Source of the DNA: Clostridiales bacterium
GTDB taxonomy: Bacteria; Bacillota; Clostridia; Oscillospirales; CAG-272
Length of the DNA: 49,682 nucleotides
Direction: 5' to 3'
Assembly: GCA_016282315.1 (NCBI GenBank)
Contig: JAEEKG010000037.1
Location: 1 to 49,682 of the forward strand
Every line of letters starts with the position of its first letter. Position 1 is the stretch's first letter. Below the pieces are notes generated by a model. That model was not told the origin of the DNA. It saw nothing but the letters and a program-made list of their open reading frames with translations, and did not search any database. Shown here in pieces: positions 31,805-41,706 of this stretch. Made by a program: the position numbers and the translations under genes.

Positions 31805-33400
31805 TTAGACCCTGTTCAAAGATTTGAAGTTCTTTGCGTTGCTCTTATACAGCCTGCGGAAGACCTGATAATTTCGGTCATATACTTCTCTGTTATCCGG
31901 ATTCGGATGATAAACCGCTTTGATAGGTATTAGATTCTGTGCAGTTTCCGGTGAGTCTATGATTTTCATTCCGAGTGCAATCATAAGAGCTGCGCCAATT
32001 GCTCCTGCTTCTTGTGGTTCATCAATTGTTTCTATATCTCTGCCTGTTATGTCCGCAAGCATCTGAGATGTTACAGGCGAAAGCGCTCCGCCGCCAACAA
32101 ACCGGATGGTATCGGATGTTTTTATTTTTGCCGACTCACATTCAAGCAACCAACGCAGATGATAACAAATCCCTTCAAGCACGGATCGAATCATATCACG
32201 CTTCCCTGTTTCAAGCTTTAAATTGAAGAACATTCCGGCAGCACAGGAATCTTCAAACGGACTCCTGTTTCCATGCATCCACGGAGTAAATATAACGCCA
32301 TGTGCTCCAGGTGGCACTTTGCTCACTTCTTCCGACAGATAATCATACAAGCTCTTGTATTTACTCTCATGATCTTCCGAAACATTTTTATTCTTCAAAT
32401 ACAACCCCACTTCATCGAGCGCAATGTGATCCTTGACCCATTCAAAACATTTTCCTGCTGTCTCAAGCTCAGCGTAGTAATGATAACACCCTTTGAGCCC
32501 TGCAATTACACCTGTCATGCTATTCATCGGATCTACTGCCTGATGATCCATGAGTGTGATGACCCATCCCGATGTACCGATATAGATATGCGTCTGGCCA
32601 ACTTTTGTACAACCTGCACCGATGCCAGTCAGAGTTGCATCTCCTCCGCCTCCGAACACAGGTATTCCTTCGGGTAGTCCCAAGTCTGACGCTGCCTCTG
32701 CAGTCAGCTTCCCGGCTTTATCTGAGCATTCTATAAGATCCGGAAGATGTGCAGGATTCACACCGTACATTTTGGCTAGTCCCACATTCCATCCCTCTTT
32801 ACCTTTTCGTGTGTCGTAAAGAAATGTTGCAAAAGCAGAATCCACCGTCCTCACGATATTTCCGGTGCAACGAGCGATTAGATAGTCATTTACATCGAGC
32901 CACTTATATACTTGCTCAAAGATCTCGGGTTCATTCTTCTCGACCCATTTGTACTTATATACTGGGTCTTTTACGCTCATTGATGCTGTTTTATTGACTA
33001 AAAGATTCCGCAGGAGCTTGAATAAATTACAGCCGGAAAACTTGATTAGACCTTTTCCGATCCCGTCTTCAAATTCATTGACCGCTCTATTATCAAGAAA
33101 ATTCATAGGACGGCGTAATGCTTTTCCATTCTTATCTACCAGCACCACGCTCTGCATCTGAGTGCAGAATGAAATCCCTGCAATTTCTGAAGGCTTTACA
33201 TCAGTCTTTGTAAAAAGATCTTTTGTGGTCGATGTTATAGCCTTCCACCATTCTTCTGTATCTTGTTCAACACCGCCGTTTTCAAGTACGTAAAGACCAT
33301 ATCCTGCACTTGAGTCACACACAAGTTTTATTGAGGTGGTAATATCAAACAGACATGTCTTTACTGCGCTTGTTCCGAAATCATATACGATTACGTACAT
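31805..33400 (-). CDS. FGGY-family carbohydrate kinase (xylulokinase-like)
   Basis: FGGY kinases phosphorylate pentuloses, gluconate, glycerol and similar sugars with ATP. The 531-aa protein begins VIVYDFGTSAVKTCLFD, has SFCTQMQSVVLVDKNG near 82, IPVFGGGGDATLTGIGAG near 248 and the ATP-binding VGGGALSPVTSQMLADITGR near 438. The overall layout is closest to xylulokinase, but the substrate cannot be assigned. GGAG lies eight bases before the ATG. It follows the HAD-IB gene by 26 bases and the MATE gene, so sugar phosphorylation, phosphatase and transport may share a unit. Confidence 0.85.
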   Translation of the reverse strand: MYVIVYDFGTSAVKTCLFDITTSIKLVCDSSAGYGLYVLENGGVEQDTEEWWKAITSTTKDLFTKTDVKPSEIAGISFCTQMQSVVLVDKNGKALRRPMNFLDNRAVNEFEDGIGKGLIKFSGCNLFKLLRNLLVNKTASMSVKDPVYKYKWVEKNEPEIFEQVYKWLDVNDYLIARCTGNIVRTVDSAFATFLYDTRKGKEGWNVGLAKMYGVNPAHLPDLIECSDKAGKLTAEAASDLGLPEGIPVFGGGGDATLTGIGAGCTKVGQTHIYIGTSGWVITLMDHQAVDPMNSMTGVIAGLKGCYHYYAELETAGKCFEWVKDHIALDEVGLYLKNKNVSEDHESKYKSLYDYLSEEVSKVPPGAHGVIFTPWMHGNRSPFEDSCAAGMFFNLKLETGKRDMIRSVLEGICYHLRWLLECESAKIKTSDTIRFVGGGALSPVTSQMLADITGRDIETIDEPQEAGAIGAALMIALGMKIIDSPETAQNLIPIKAVYHPNPDNREVYDRNYQVFRRLYKSNAKNFKSLNRV

Positions 33401-33426
33401 TTATTTTTCTCCAATTAAGTTTAAAA

Positions 33427-34059
33427 TCATTGGTCTATATGAACATTTGTTCCAGTATCTACTTTGCTGTGGACCTTTTTCAACGTTTCTTCATCCAATT
33501 CAGGCCAGTCGTTAACTTTCTGTGCTTTGTTTGTGATAAGATGTGCTTTTTCTGCACAAAGTGCTAAAGGTGTATCAGAAAGCGAATCAGAGTAGAAATT
33601 GTCTATCTTCGGAAAGCCGTTTTCGATCATATATAGTGCCTTTTCTGTTGCAAACATAAGGTTGTTGGTGAAAACACCATATTTCCTATTATATTCAGTA
33701 GCCATATACTTGACACCAAGCCTCTTTGCTATCGGTGCGATGATACATTCCGGAGATGCGCTTATAATAAGATCGTCCGGTTTTTTCTGAGCAAGATACC
33801 ACGCAGATATCCTTTTCTCGTGCTTGTCCCAGAATTTTTCTATCTGAATATCGAAATCGTCAATCATTCCGAGAAAACTGAAAAACTGACGTTCAAATAT
33901 GTATCTTGGTAGCTTTCCTTTGTTGTATAGAATAAGGTCTTTCACCGCCTTCGGAACAAATGTGAACCATAGTTTCGGATGGCGTCTGGCGCACCAGAAT
34001 GCAAAGCTTATAGTGCAGTCGGGATAGTAGATTGTCCCATCAAAATCATAAACATTCAT
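33427..34059 (-). CDS. HAD-IB family phosphatase (phosphoserine phosphatase-like)
   Basis: The 210-aa protein carries motif I VYDFDGTIYYPD (D5 and D7), motif II in LIISASPE, motif III as the Lys of ATEKAL and motif IV FYSDSLSDTPL with the acidic residues. The cap is a helical insertion (20-90). The family removes phosphate from serine phosphate, lipid-linked sugar phosphates or related compounds. A basic and aromatic-rich segment (HPKLWFTFVPKAV) could touch the membrane. GGAGG lies seven bases before the ATG. It is between the MATE transporter and the FGGY kinase. Confidence 0.75.
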   Translation of the reverse strand: MNVYDFDGTIYYPDCTISFAFWCARRHPKLWFTFVPKAVKDLILYNKGKLPRYIFERQFFSFLGMIDDFDIQIEKFWDKHEKRISAWYLAQKKPDDLIISASPECIIAPIAKRLGVKYMATEYNRKYGVFTNNLMFATEKALYMIENGFPKIDNFYSDSLSDTPLALCAEKAHLITNKAQKVNDWPELDEETLKKVHSKVDTGTNVHIDQ

Positions 34060-34077
34060 TTCTAATCCTCCGAAAGT

Positions 34078-35793
34078 TCAAGATTTGGAAAAGCGTAACA
34101 TATTCCGGTTATATCCTGTAGTTACAAGATAAGATTTATCTTCGTGTTCTTCCATAAGGCCGCTGAGGACAAATCCGCTGAGACCCTTTACATTATTCAA
34201 GTCGGAGTCGGATATGTCAAACAATTCGCCCGAGTCTCTTTCTACAATAAGCACAGAATTTTCCTCAAAGAAGAGAGAAAGTTCAAATAAGATCTGCTTT
34301 TTGGATTTCTTGTTCCTTTCGAGTATGGTCAGACCTATCTCTTCCACCATAAGTGATGCTTGATTAACTGTTTCATCCGAATAGCCGTGATGAGCCAGTC
34401 TTTCACCAACACGAGCTGACAATGCTGCAGCATGCTCAGGCGTTAGTACATCATCCATCACTTCGATATCCGAATCTATATTCTTAAGCAGGAACGGGAA
34501 ATTGTCCTTTCCGAATCTCAGATATACATATCCGTATGCAATTATTAATGTCAACAGTGGTGCAATTATGAAGCCTGCCCACAGTCCGTTGATGCCGAAA
34601 ATCAATGAGCCCAATATAGGCAATAGGATATATAACGCCAAGTTCTGAATCATAGCAAATATAAGCGCCATGGGGATATGGTCTATAAGCATATAGTAGG
34701 AAGTCGTAAGCGAAACTACACTGCACAGCGTAAATCCGCAACACACTATCCTTATCGCCGCGATTGAAGGCGCAAGCGTCTCGCCTTCCCCGATTCCGAA
34801 AAGGCCGCAGAATTGTTTTGCAAAAATAAATATGAGTACTGAGGCTATGAGGCCTTCAAAGACCGCAGCCTTGAATCCGGACTTCATAACCCTTTTTATG
34901 AGAACATGGTTCTTCTCTCCGAAATATGTGCCGATAAGCGGCTGCATCGCCATTCCGACGCCGTCAAGCACAACGCTGAACTCAATAAGGTTAACAACTA
35001 CGGCAAGCGTTACAAGTGCAGGCGCACCGTAATTTGCTGACACAAAACCTATCATCACGTAATCCATCAGCGCCCAGCTGAGATATACAGATGAGTCAAC
35101 TATGCTGTAGCGTGAAGTCATCAAAAAGTCTTTGAAGGAAAAATGCCATACGAAACGGAGCGAATTACCTTTGCGGAAATAATGCCATACGCAAGTAAGA
35201 ATTCCAAGACCATTTCCGATGATAGAACCCAATATGATACCGGTCATTCCCATGAAACTTGTCAATATGATCGAGAAGATTATATTGCCGCCTATCTGGA
35301 AACCATAGCAGATGTTGTTGCACAGCTCGTCTCCGTCGCTGTAGACCATCTGTTCAAGATAGAATACAACTATTGTCAGAAATGCATTGATGGGAGTAAG
35401 ACGGTAGTACTTAAGTGCCTGCTCCAGCATTTCTCCCGAGATGCCATTCAATCTGAAATACTCATTCTGAATAATCAATATAGTCAACGCGGATATGATA
35501 CCGATAGAGATGCTTATTATAAGTCCCTGACTGTATATCTGATCCGCGCGCTTTTTCCTCATCGCGCCTATTTCTCTTGTGTAAACGATACCTACGCCTG
35601 TTGACACAAGATCTCCGAAAAATGTTACTATACCTGTTACAGGTGTGATTGCATTTATTGCGGCAACACCTGTTTGTCCTATGAAATATCCGGCGATAAT
35701 ACTGTCACTTAAAAGCATAAAGTACATTACAGCTTTGGTGAATGTTCCGGATATGAACATTGAACTGAATTTTCGCTCACAAAACCCTTTCAT
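34078..35793 (-). CDS. MATE-family transporter fused to a histidine-kinase-like ATPase domain
   Basis: MATE proteins export drugs or metabolites with sodium or protons. The 571-aa protein is longer than the usual 440-460 aa. Residues 1-440 are the twelve-helix MATE part. From about 445 the sequence changes to a soluble domain with ASLMVEEIGLTILERNK (an N-box-like ExxxxxxxxN), VERDSGELFDISDSD and GLSGFVLSGLMEE, followed by TTGYNRNMLRF. This resembles the anti-sigma-factor/HATPase_c_2 fold. The domain could couple transport to ATP or to a regulator, but no partner is known. AAGG precedes the ATG. The CotH gene ends 45 bases upstream. Confidence 0.8.
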   Translation of the reverse strand: MKGFCERKFSSMFISGTFTKAVMYFMLLSDSIIAGYFIGQTGVAAINAITPVTGIVTFFGDLVSTGVGIVYTREIGAMRKKRADQIYSQGLIISISIGIISALTILIIQNEYFRLNGISGEMLEQALKYYRLTPINAFLTIVVFYLEQMVYSDGDELCNNICYGFQIGGNIIFSIILTSFMGMTGIILGSIIGNGLGILTCVWHYFRKGNSLRFVWHFSFKDFLMTSRYSIVDSSVYLSWALMDYVMIGFVSANYGAPALVTLAVVVNLIEFSVVLDGVGMAMQPLIGTYFGEKNHVLIKRVMKSGFKAAVFEGLIASVLIFIFAKQFCGLFGIGEGETLAPSIAAIRIVCCGFTLCSVVSLTTSYYMLIDHIPMALIFAMIQNLALYILLPILGSLIFGINGLWAGFIIAPLLTLIIAYGYVYLRFGKDNFPFLLKNIDSDIEVMDDVLTPEHAAALSARVGERLAHHGYSDETVNQASLMVEEIGLTILERNKKSKKQILFELSLFFEENSVLIVERDSGELFDISDSDLNNVKGLSGFVLSGLMEEHEDKSYLVTTGYNRNMLRFSKS

Positions 35794-35838
35794 TTTCCTT
35801 TTCCGTTTCTCCTATTTACCAATTACACTTAATGTTTT

Positions 35839-38058
35839 CTATTTTTGTTTTTTCTTTCTGATTATAGTGACAACCAATACTGCGAATATCACAAATATGC
35901 CCACTATAACCAAAATCCAGATAACAAGGGATGTTTGATCAGTTTTTGTTACATCGGCATTTGTTGTTTCTACAGTCTCTGTATTATCCACGCTGGTTGA
36001 TACTGTGGTTTGTTCAGATGTATTGCTCTCAGTAACAACACTTGTTGTTTCTATCGTTTCTGTTACGGTTGTCTGCTTTTCTTTTTTAGGTATTGTTCTT
36101 GTTTCAAAGTGATTTGGGTCTCTTTTGCAAACTCTTTGTTCAAGACCTTCGTTTTCATAATCTGCTTCTCTGACTACAACCCAATCTCCCCAGTCATGAC
36201 CCAATTTTGGAATCAGTTGTGGATTTGAAATAGGATGTTCTCCATCAGGATCCGAGAACAATCTACCGCAGATTTTACACTTCCAATATTCTTTACAACC
36301 ATCTATGTCGCATGTTGGCTCAACACAAGGTATTTCTTCCAGTTCATGTTCATGAGGATTCTTTTCAGCGTTGAAATATTCGTAAAGAGCTTCGGTTCTC
36401 ACAGTTATGAAGTTTGTCAGGTATCCAACACAAGAATCAATTGTGCCGTCTGAATAAGAAGTATAATACTTAAACGCCTGATTTCTCCTCTCAACAGGCC
36501 ATCTTGCCATGTCCATGCTTGCAGAAGCTCTCAATGATTCAGTCAGTTCTTCAATGTATCCACCGGGATTCAATGCTGCTTCAAAGAATGATGCTGCTAT
36601 AGGATACAATTCACTAGCCAAAAGTTTGGCATCTTCATGTTGCATAAGTGCTCCGCCGAATGTTGAACCATATCCGAATCCGTGGTCAGCGTTTGCCCAT
36701 GGTTCTTCAAGATCTGTATCAAATGTTTTTCTTCCGCGGATATTTCCCCATGTGTTATCAAAATCCCAAACCGGACCTGCGTGAAGCATTCCGTCAACAT
36801 CGGTATAAAAGAATATACTGCCTACATATGCGTCCCAGTTCTTTGTGATCTCTTCAACAATGTAAACCTTAACGAGAGAATCCAGATCACAATATTCTGT
36901 GTAATACTTTCCGTTCTGATCTTTTCCGTCTTTTGCATAAAGCGCTTGCTCAAAAGCACTGAAGAGGTTGGAAATATATTTCATTTCTTCTTTTGAAGCA
37001 ACTTCAGGAGACTTAACTGTGTACGTGTTGTTATTCTTTGTTTCGAAAATACACTTCTCTCTGTGTGAGTAGAGATTGTCCAGTTCAACAAGATATCCAC
37101 CTGTAATGACATCGGGATTAAGCATGCCTGTTGCATATGTGTACGACACCAAGTTCTTGTTGTCTTGACTGGAACTTGAGTTTTGCCTGCTTATACCCAA
37201 TGAATCAAGATCTATATCCTCATTTGCTTTTTCATTGAGTTCTTCAAGGTCAGTTATTTCGATTCTGTTTGTACCGATCTGAGTCTTTTCGCTCAGCTGA
37301 TAAAGTCCCTGATACTCGTTGTCTATGTATAGCTCAACAAACACAGAATTTGGAGTGTATGGCAATTCAAGAGCATTTGCTACTTTGAAAGCCAATGTGT
37401 TTCTGATATATGAAGAGTCGTTGTAGTTAGCAAGAAGAATCCATGTTTTAGCTTTGCCCATTCCGAACAGATCCGTTTTCTTTCCAAGCTTAATCTGGAA
37501 TGGTTTCTTTTCGTTTGAAAATGAAGCATTGCCACGGCCTTTGATCTCTGACATGGTGGCATTAACTATGTCGTTATATATGACTTTGCCTTCATAATCC
37601 GTTATTACTATTGTTGACTGTTTGTCTTTGTAATTCCTATCGCTTCTCAGCATTTTAATTCCGTTGCTTGTCGATACGTAAACTGCGCCTATTGCACTTC
37701 CCCAGTAGAAAGTGAATGTGTCGCTTGAGTCAAAAGTCACAACATAACAAGTATTACCATATTTGTCTGTTGTAATACCTTTTGAAATATCTATTGTTTT
37801 ATCCTCAGGAATCGCTTGAGAAGATCCTCCCTTGCAAGAATATGTCTTGGCACTGGTTTCAATTTGTACCTTTGTAATGTCAATATTCGATGGGAGATAG
37901 AATATTCTGTTATATGCATTTATATCTGTTGTTGTACCTGTGTTTTCAAGTCCGCTGTTCTTTACAACAGGAGCAGATGCTCCTATAGCTTCAATTGAAA
38001 AAGCACTGATCAAAACGCATGTTATAATGAGAAGAGACAATACTTTTTTAAACATTTT
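35839..38058 (-). CDS. CotH-family surface-anchored protein with Cys-rich and Thr-rich tail
   Basis: Start ATG 38058 (739 aa) has AGGAGG six bases upstream; the longer frame from 38085 lacks this. A signal peptide covers about residues 1-25. A CotH kinase-like domain follows (about 150-470): KGRGNASFSNEKKPFQIKL, LLANYNDSSYIRNTLAF, FVELYIDNEYQGLYQLSEK and a later WDFDNTWGN. Spore-coat CotH proteins phosphorylate other coat proteins. Next come a Cys-rich extracellular repeat (about 570-650, CVEPTCDIDGCKEYWKC), a Thr/Ser-rich linker and one C-terminal membrane helix (about 709-732) with KKKQK. So the domain is displayed outside the membrane. It starts eight bases after the GH2 stop. Confidence 0.85.
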   Translation of the reverse strand, partial: KMFKKVLSLLIITCVLISAFSIEAIGASAPVVKNSGLENTGTTTDINAYNRIFYLPSNIDITKVQIETSAKTYSCKGGSSQAIPEDKTIDISKGITTDKYGNTCYVVTFDSSDTFTFYWGSAIGAVYVSTSNGIKMLRSDRNYKDKQSTIVITDYEGKVIYNDIVNATMSEIKGRGNASFSNEKKPFQIKLGKKTDLFGMGKAKTWILLANYNDSSYIRNTLAFKVANALELPYTPNSVFVELYIDNEYQGLYQLSEKTQIGTNRIEITDLEELNEKANEDIDLDSLGISRQNSSSSQDNKNLVSYTYATGMLNPDVITGGYLVELDNLYSHREKCIFETKNNNTYTVKSPEVASKEEMKYISNLFSAFEQALYAKDGKDQNGKYYTEYCDLDSLVKVYIVEEITKNWDAYVGSIFFYTDVDGMLHAGPVWDFDNTWGNIRGRKTFDTDLEEPWANADHGFGYGSTFGGALMQHEDAKLLASELYPIAASFFEAALNPGGYIEELTESLRASASMDMARWPVERRNQAFKYYTSYSDGTIDSCVGYLTNFITVRTEALYEYFNAEKNPHEHELEEIPCVEPTCDIDGCKEYWKCKICGRLFSDPDGEHPISNPQLIPKLGHDWGDWVVVREADYENEGLEQRVCKRDPNHFETRTIPKKEKQTTVTETIETTSVVTESNTSEQTTVSTSVDNTETVETTNADVTKTDQTSLVIWILVIVGIFVIFAVLVVTIIRKKKQK

Positions 38059-38066
38059 TTTCCTCC

Positions 38067-40373
38067 TCAGTTTGTTTCTCTGCAAGTTTTAAGTAAATCC
38101 ATGTATTTATCCATTGTGATTCTGGATATTTCCTTTATGTAATGGGAACAACTCTTTTCACCATCAAATTCCCACTCTGTTTTTACATAATCGCAATAGT
38201 CCGGAATTTCTATTTTTCCGACACAAGTTGATGTATTTGCCTTGATGTCTATTGTGCCTGAAACAATATGTGCTTCAGTATATACATCTGAAATAGTGTA
38301 TCTGACAGTTCCCTCTTTTAAAGAGTTGTTTGAGATAACTAAATAGCGGCCGTCTTCTTTTTCATTTATGAATGCATATACAGGTTCATATGCTCTCTTC
38401 ATGATTCCGTAAGCTATCTTTTTGTCTCCGTAACAATCTACGACTGCTTCGCTTGAAATCGGCCAGCCATCAGCTAAATTCCAGTATATGATACCTGTTC
38501 TCCAGTTTTCGGATCTGAAAATCTCTATGAAGTGTTTTACAGCCTCAGCCATAACAACCTGGCTCATCTTTGAAAACTCATTATAGTTGTCCGGTAAATA
38601 TCCCCAATAGTCTTTGACTCTGTTTACAATGAGCTTCATTCTGTACTTATATGGTGTCTCCATGTCAGTTATCTGAGTTTCTGTTGAATGTGCCATCCAA
38701 TGCGGATTTGCTTCTCCGTTTTCCATCAACAGCGGGTAGAGGTACTCTTTACCAATAAACTGCTCTGCGCTCTTCAGACTGACTGCGCCCGGATACCCTA
38801 TTTCGCTCACAAATCTGCAATCGGACTTAGAGTAATAGTCGCTCTTATATGGAGGCCTGTCAGCCCACAAATGCGCTTCAGGCGTTCCGAGATTATTAAC
38901 GTAACAATCATCTGAAATATATGGAGAACTCGGCAGATATGGGCGTGAGAAATCATGGATTCTGCACAAATCCGGAAGAAGGTGTCTTGTAATAGTGTTC
39001 TCGTTAGGATTGCGTATTACTCCTCCCCATGTGTTATATGTGCAGTCGCACTCGTTGTCGCCTGACCAAAGCGTCAGGGATGGGTGTTTTCTCAATCTTT
39101 TAATCTCATAAACAACTTCTTTTTCAAGTTTTTCAGCAAATGTCTTGTCCTGCGGATAGACAGCGCAGGCCATCATGAAATCCTGCCATACCATTATTCC
39201 GTGGCTGTCGCAGAAATCAAAGAATGAGTCGTCTTCATATATTCCGCCGCCCCACATTCTCACACAGTTAGATCCTGTTTCCCACAGGTGATTGAGTCCG
39301 AATGGCAATTTCTTTTCATTTTCGGACGGGAACGGAGACAAAGGTGACCAGTTTACGCCTTTCCAGAACACAGGCACTCCGTTAATTTTAAACAGGAATT
39401 GCCCTTCTCCGTCCTTTATGCTCTCAGTGCGCTCAAGCTCTACAGTTCTCAAGCCCACATTGAGATTGTATGTATCCACAACTTTGCCTTCATAAATGAG
39501 CTCGGCTTTGCACTCGTACAGATTTGGTTCACCGTAGCCTCTAGGCCACCACAATTGTGCATTTTCTATTATAAAAGCAAGTCTTCCGTACTGATTTCCC
39601 CACGGCACGATTTCTTCACAGAATTCGCTTTCTTTACACTTTCCCGAAAAGCGGAATTTGTAATTCTGGATCATGTCGTCTTGTGTTGTGATATCAAAAT
39701 ATATACGGATTTTTGCTCTGTTCTTATCCGGTTCAGTAAATAATGTGTAAACAAAAACATCATTTATGCTGTCTTCTTTTTTTCTGACCACGTATACAGG
39801 TTTCCATATGCCGCCTGAAGCTACTCTTGGCAATATATCCCATCCGAATGAAAAAGCAGGTTTTCTTATATACAGCCCCTGATAATTGTACCATAGAGCA
39901 TTTGAAGAAGCGGGAGCAACATACTTTTTAGCTTCTATTACAGCCGGCGTTATATGTACTACCAGTTCATGTTTTCCTTTGCCTTCTACTTTCGCGCTGT
40001 GAGGAATGAACATGTTCTCGGTTCTGAGAATATGTTTTCCGTCTAAGTATATATCTGCTATTGTATCTATTCCTTCAAAAAGGAGTTCGTCACTTTCTGA
40101 AAATTCCATTTCAAAAGTAGTCACATACCACAGATGCATTGTTTCAAGATATTGAAGCTTTATGAGGTTGTCACCGTAAAACGGATCCGGAATCTTATTT
40201 GCTTTGTACATGTCCAGCACAAAACAACCCGGAACTTCTGCTGGGATACTCTCCAAGTTTTTAGCTTTCAGTTCTTTTTCGCTTGTGATACTATCTGACC
40301 ATTTTTTGCACTCAGAGTTTTTGCAATAATATGTTTTCCAGCCCTTGTTGATATTAAAAATCTTGTTTTCCAT
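38067..40373 (-). CDS. GH2-family glycoside hydrolase, beta-mannosidase-like
   Basis: The start is ATG 40373 (768 aa), six bases after GGAG; the frame from 40385 is longer but contains that site. The order is the GH2 jelly-roll domain (to about 190), the Ig-like domains, the TIM barrel and a C-terminal beta part. The acid/base glutamate is E441 in WSGDNECD and the nucleophile is E524 in FVSEIGYPG, both at the family positions. The motif VRMWGGGIYEDDSFFDFC is typical of beta-mannosidases. It has no signal peptide, so it acts in the cytosol on short oligosaccharides. Its partner CotH gene follows directly. Confidence 0.85.
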   Translation of the reverse strand: MENKIFNINKGWKTYYCKNSECKKWSDSITSEKELKAKNLESIPAEVPGCFVLDMYKANKIPDPFYGDNLIKLQYLETMHLWYVTTFEMEFSESDELLFEGIDTIADIYLDGKHILRTENMFIPHSAKVEGKGKHELVVHITPAVIEAKKYVAPASSNALWYNYQGLYIRKPAFSFGWDILPRVASGGIWKPVYVVRKKEDSINDVFVYTLFTEPDKNRAKIRIYFDITTQDDMIQNYKFRFSGKCKESEFCEEIVPWGNQYGRLAFIIENAQLWWPRGYGEPNLYECKAELIYEGKVVDTYNLNVGLRTVELERTESIKDGEGQFLFKINGVPVFWKGVNWSPLSPFPSENEKKLPFGLNHLWETGSNCVRMWGGGIYEDDSFFDFCDSHGIMVWQDFMMACAVYPQDKTFAEKLEKEVVYEIKRLRKHPSLTLWSGDNECDCTYNTWGGVIRNPNENTITRHLLPDLCRIHDFSRPYLPSSPYISDDCYVNNLGTPEAHLWADRPPYKSDYYSKSDCRFVSEIGYPGAVSLKSAEQFIGKEYLYPLLMENGEANPHWMAHSTETQITDMETPYKYRMKLIVNRVKDYWGYLPDNYNEFSKMSQVVMAEAVKHFIEIFRSENWRTGIIYWNLADGWPISSEAVVDCYGDKKIAYGIMKRAYEPVYAFINEKEDGRYLVISNNSLKEGTVRYTISDVYTEAHIVSGTIDIKANTSTCVGKIEIPDYCDYVKTEWEFDGEKSCSHYIKEISRITMDKYMDLLKTCRETN

Positions 40374-40445
40374 ATGAATCTCCATGAAATTGATGAAAAT
40401 TGTCTAAATAATGGGAACAAATTGTTTGTCTTTGTTTACTCTAGT

Positions 40446-41507
40446 TCAATTCAAAACTGTTTTCAAGAATTCATTAAAACTATTTACTACAGTATTAATC
40501 TGCTCATTCAATTCAATTAACACAAGCTGTGAGTCTAACTCTCCGTCATTCCTTGAATAAAAACTGGAAATATAAATGCTATTATCATTTTTAGTTGCAT
40601 CAAATGAGAAGCCAAATATGGAATGAGAACCGGAATCCGTGTAAATTTCATAAGTTCCAAAGGCTTTATCAAACTCAAAGTGTTCTGTCTGTATTTGTAG
40701 AGAAGATAAACCAGATTTGTTAAACTTTGTGTTTGTTGTTTGCGTGTATATAATTGTTTCAGATGTATTAAATAATAAAGCACTCTTTTCGCTATCTATA
40801 ATAACTTCAAGATAATAGTCAACTCCAGTTGTAGAAGAATGAAAATCATGCTTATACACATCCCCAGGTCGATTTTTATACTTTTCGTTCACTAATTTTT
40901 CAAAATCAAGCTTCACTTCTACAACTTCACTATACGTACAGGAATTGTTAGATTCGTCAGTTAGCACTATTCTAATGTCGAATAATCCGGGTTTAGAAAA
41001 AGAATAAGAATCACCAGAGACAGATATATTATCGTTTGAACTGCAATTGTCATAATAGTGTATGAAATCGGAGGCGGAATATGTGAAACCAACATAATAC
41101 TCACGTTCTATTTTTTCGTATTTAGGGGGTGTAGAATCTACTACATACACAAATCTAGATAATTCTTTTTTTAATTCTCCATTTTTGTTGTATATCCTAT
41201 AAGTCAATTGATATCTCCCAAGGTTGTTAACATCAACTCTTCCATCTGTTATTAAAACACAATCCTCTGGATAATTAACACCACTCTCAATGTACTCAGA
41301 GCCTATTTCTACATATTTCTCGTAATCTCCAATAATAGATATTTCTTCTATATTTGTCTCTATGTTTGTCTCCGTATTCAATTGGTTGGTTTCTACGCTT
41401 GTTTCCGTATTTTCGTTTTTTTCTTTTTCATTTTTTGAAGAAGCACATGATGCCAATACAAAAGAAGCCAGTACTATAGAAAATATTAAAAATATAAGTT
41501 TTTTCAT
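40446..41507 (-). CDS. Lipoprotein with Ig-like (DUF5011-type) domains
   Basis: A lipoprotein signal with lipobox LASC (Cys21) precedes a Lys/Asn/Glu/Thr-rich linker with repeated ETNIET. Two Ig-like repeats follow: the first carries VEIGSEYIESGVNYPEDC and NNLGRYQLTYRIYNKNG, the second YSFSKPGLFDIRIVLTDES. Such domains are found on many surface proteins. The C-terminal 150 residues are unassigned. The gene is AT-rich compared with GH2. Its own promoter lies upstream at 41544-41572, and the GH2 gene starts 72 bases beyond its stop. Confidence 0.7.
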   Translation of the reverse strand: MKKLIFLIFSIVLASFVLASCASSKNEKEKNENTETSVETNQLNTETNIETNIEEISIIGDYEKYVEIGSEYIESGVNYPEDCVLITDGRVDVNNLGRYQLTYRIYNKNGELKKELSRFVYVVDSTPPKYEKIEREYYVGFTYSASDFIHYYDNCSSNDNISVSGDSYSFSKPGLFDIRIVLTDESNNSCTYSEVVEVKLDFEKLVNEKYKNRPGDVYKHDFHSSTTGVDYYLEVIIDSEKSALLFNTSETIIYTQTTNTKFNKSGLSSLQIQTEHFEFDKAFGTYEIYTDSGSHSIFGFSFDATKNDNSIYISSFYSRNDGELDSQLVLIELNEQINTVVNSFNEFLKTVLN

Positions 41508-41543
41508 TTAATTTCCCCGTTCAAAAGAGTGTTCCCGTTCAAT

Positions 41544-41572
41544 ATTATATAAGTGTAATCATGGTCATTCAA
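41544..41572 (-). promoter_or_regulatory. Promoter of the Ig-like lipoprotein gene
   Basis: On the minus strand TTGAAT (41572-41567) and TATAAT (41549-41544) are 17 bp apart. The leader contains GAACGGG twice before the ATG at 41507. Confidence 0.75.
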
Positions 41573-41706
41573 GAAGAATACCAAAATGTATTGTACCAAT
41601 AACATGGTCTATTTATCTGTAAAAACCATATGCCATGATTAAGAGATATGTTAGTGTTTGGGTTGTTTGAACCTATCCAATTACGGCAGGGGTTAAACAT
41701 CCCGTT

